Below, piece after piece: positions 6,854 through 6,985 of a stretch of DNA of 6,985 bases (position 1 is its first letter; the number at the start of each line of letters is the position of its first letter). The stretch is from an uncultured Prevotella sp. (GTDB lineage: Bacteria; Bacteroidota; Bacteroidia; Bacteroidales; Bacteroidaceae), in the NCBI GenBank assembly GCA_905372445.1, contig CAJPPF010000120.1:1-6985 (forward strand). The letters are read 5' to 3'. Made by a program: the position numbers and the translations under genes. Under the pieces are notes generated by a model. It made no database searches. It was not told the origin of the DNA and was given only the letters and a program-made list of their open reading frames with translations.

Positions 6854-6985
6854 ATTGCGTGTTTTCCTGTTTTCAAAGCATATAAACCCTAATCGGTCAT
6901 TAGACCGCATTTGCTTAGATTTGTTATTATCGTCATGCTTCCTTACTGCTTTCGTCCGCTTGCCGACATCTGCGCTGTCATTTCA

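Noticed and set aside
5558..6956. Exact 12-base direct repeat ACTGCTTTCGTC at 5558-5569 and 6945-6956, on either side of fba.
   Set aside because: One or so exact 12-mer repeats are expected by chance in a 7-kb window, and there is no flanking similarity or sign of a mobile element.
6935..6985. A plus-strand ATG at 6935 open to the window end (MLPYCFRPLADICAVIS), and a minus-strand frame ending in TAA at 6945-6943 (tail EMTAQMSASGRKQ).
   Set aside because: Either could be the edge of a neighbouring gene, but 13-17 codons with no recognisable motif and mutually exclusive readings do not support a call.
1..6985. Searched by eye for CRISPR arrays, tRNA genes, insertion-sequence ends and phase-variation invertible repeats.
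   Set aside because: No regularly spaced repeats, cloverleaf-like sequence, transposase motif or long flanking inverted repeats were seen.

Overview
The window looks like chromosome from a member of the Bacteroidales, most likely a Prevotella- or Bacteroides-like gut or oral anaerobe. Three things suggest this. There is an adjacent SusC/SusD outer-membrane glycan-uptake pair. Promoters match the Bacteroidetes sigma-ABfr pattern (TTTG, about 19-21 bases, TAnnTTTG). Intergenic DNA is AT-rich, and the main genes lack strong Shine-Dalgarno sequences. Genus is an inference; there is no rRNA or other marker here.

Layout from left to right. Positions 1-64 (minus strand) hold what may be the 5' end of an exported-protein gene, but its frame is closed after 17 codons. 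A rho-independent terminator (121-162, minus) follows a SusD-family lipoprotein gene (191-2053, minus). A SusC-family TonB-dependent transporter gene lies upstream of it (2108-5275, minus); the two are 54 bases apart and probably form a two-gene operon. A 522-base AT-rich divergent region (5276-5797) carries a probable susC promoter (5441-5472, minus) and a near-perfect promoter for the right-hand gene (5701-5731, plus). Class II fructose-bisphosphate aldolase (5798-6799, plus) is followed by its own terminator (6824-6853). The last 130 bases hold no supportable gene.

Function. SusC forms a TonB-powered barrel in the outer membrane and SusD is the surface lipoprotein lid that captures a glycan or other large nutrient, so together they import oligomers into the periplasm. 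No glycoside hydrolase, peptidase, SusE/F protein or regulator lies in the window, so the substrate cannot be named. The aldolase is a cytoplasmic glycolysis/gluconeogenesis enzyme, divergently transcribed and probably a housekeeping neighbour rather than part of the uptake locus.

No clearly new system is visible. The parts most worth a second look are the roughly 160-base susC leader, with a stem-loop, a possible 24-codon upstream ORF and a 9-bp inverted repeat overlapping the promoter, and the apparently broken reading frame at the left edge.
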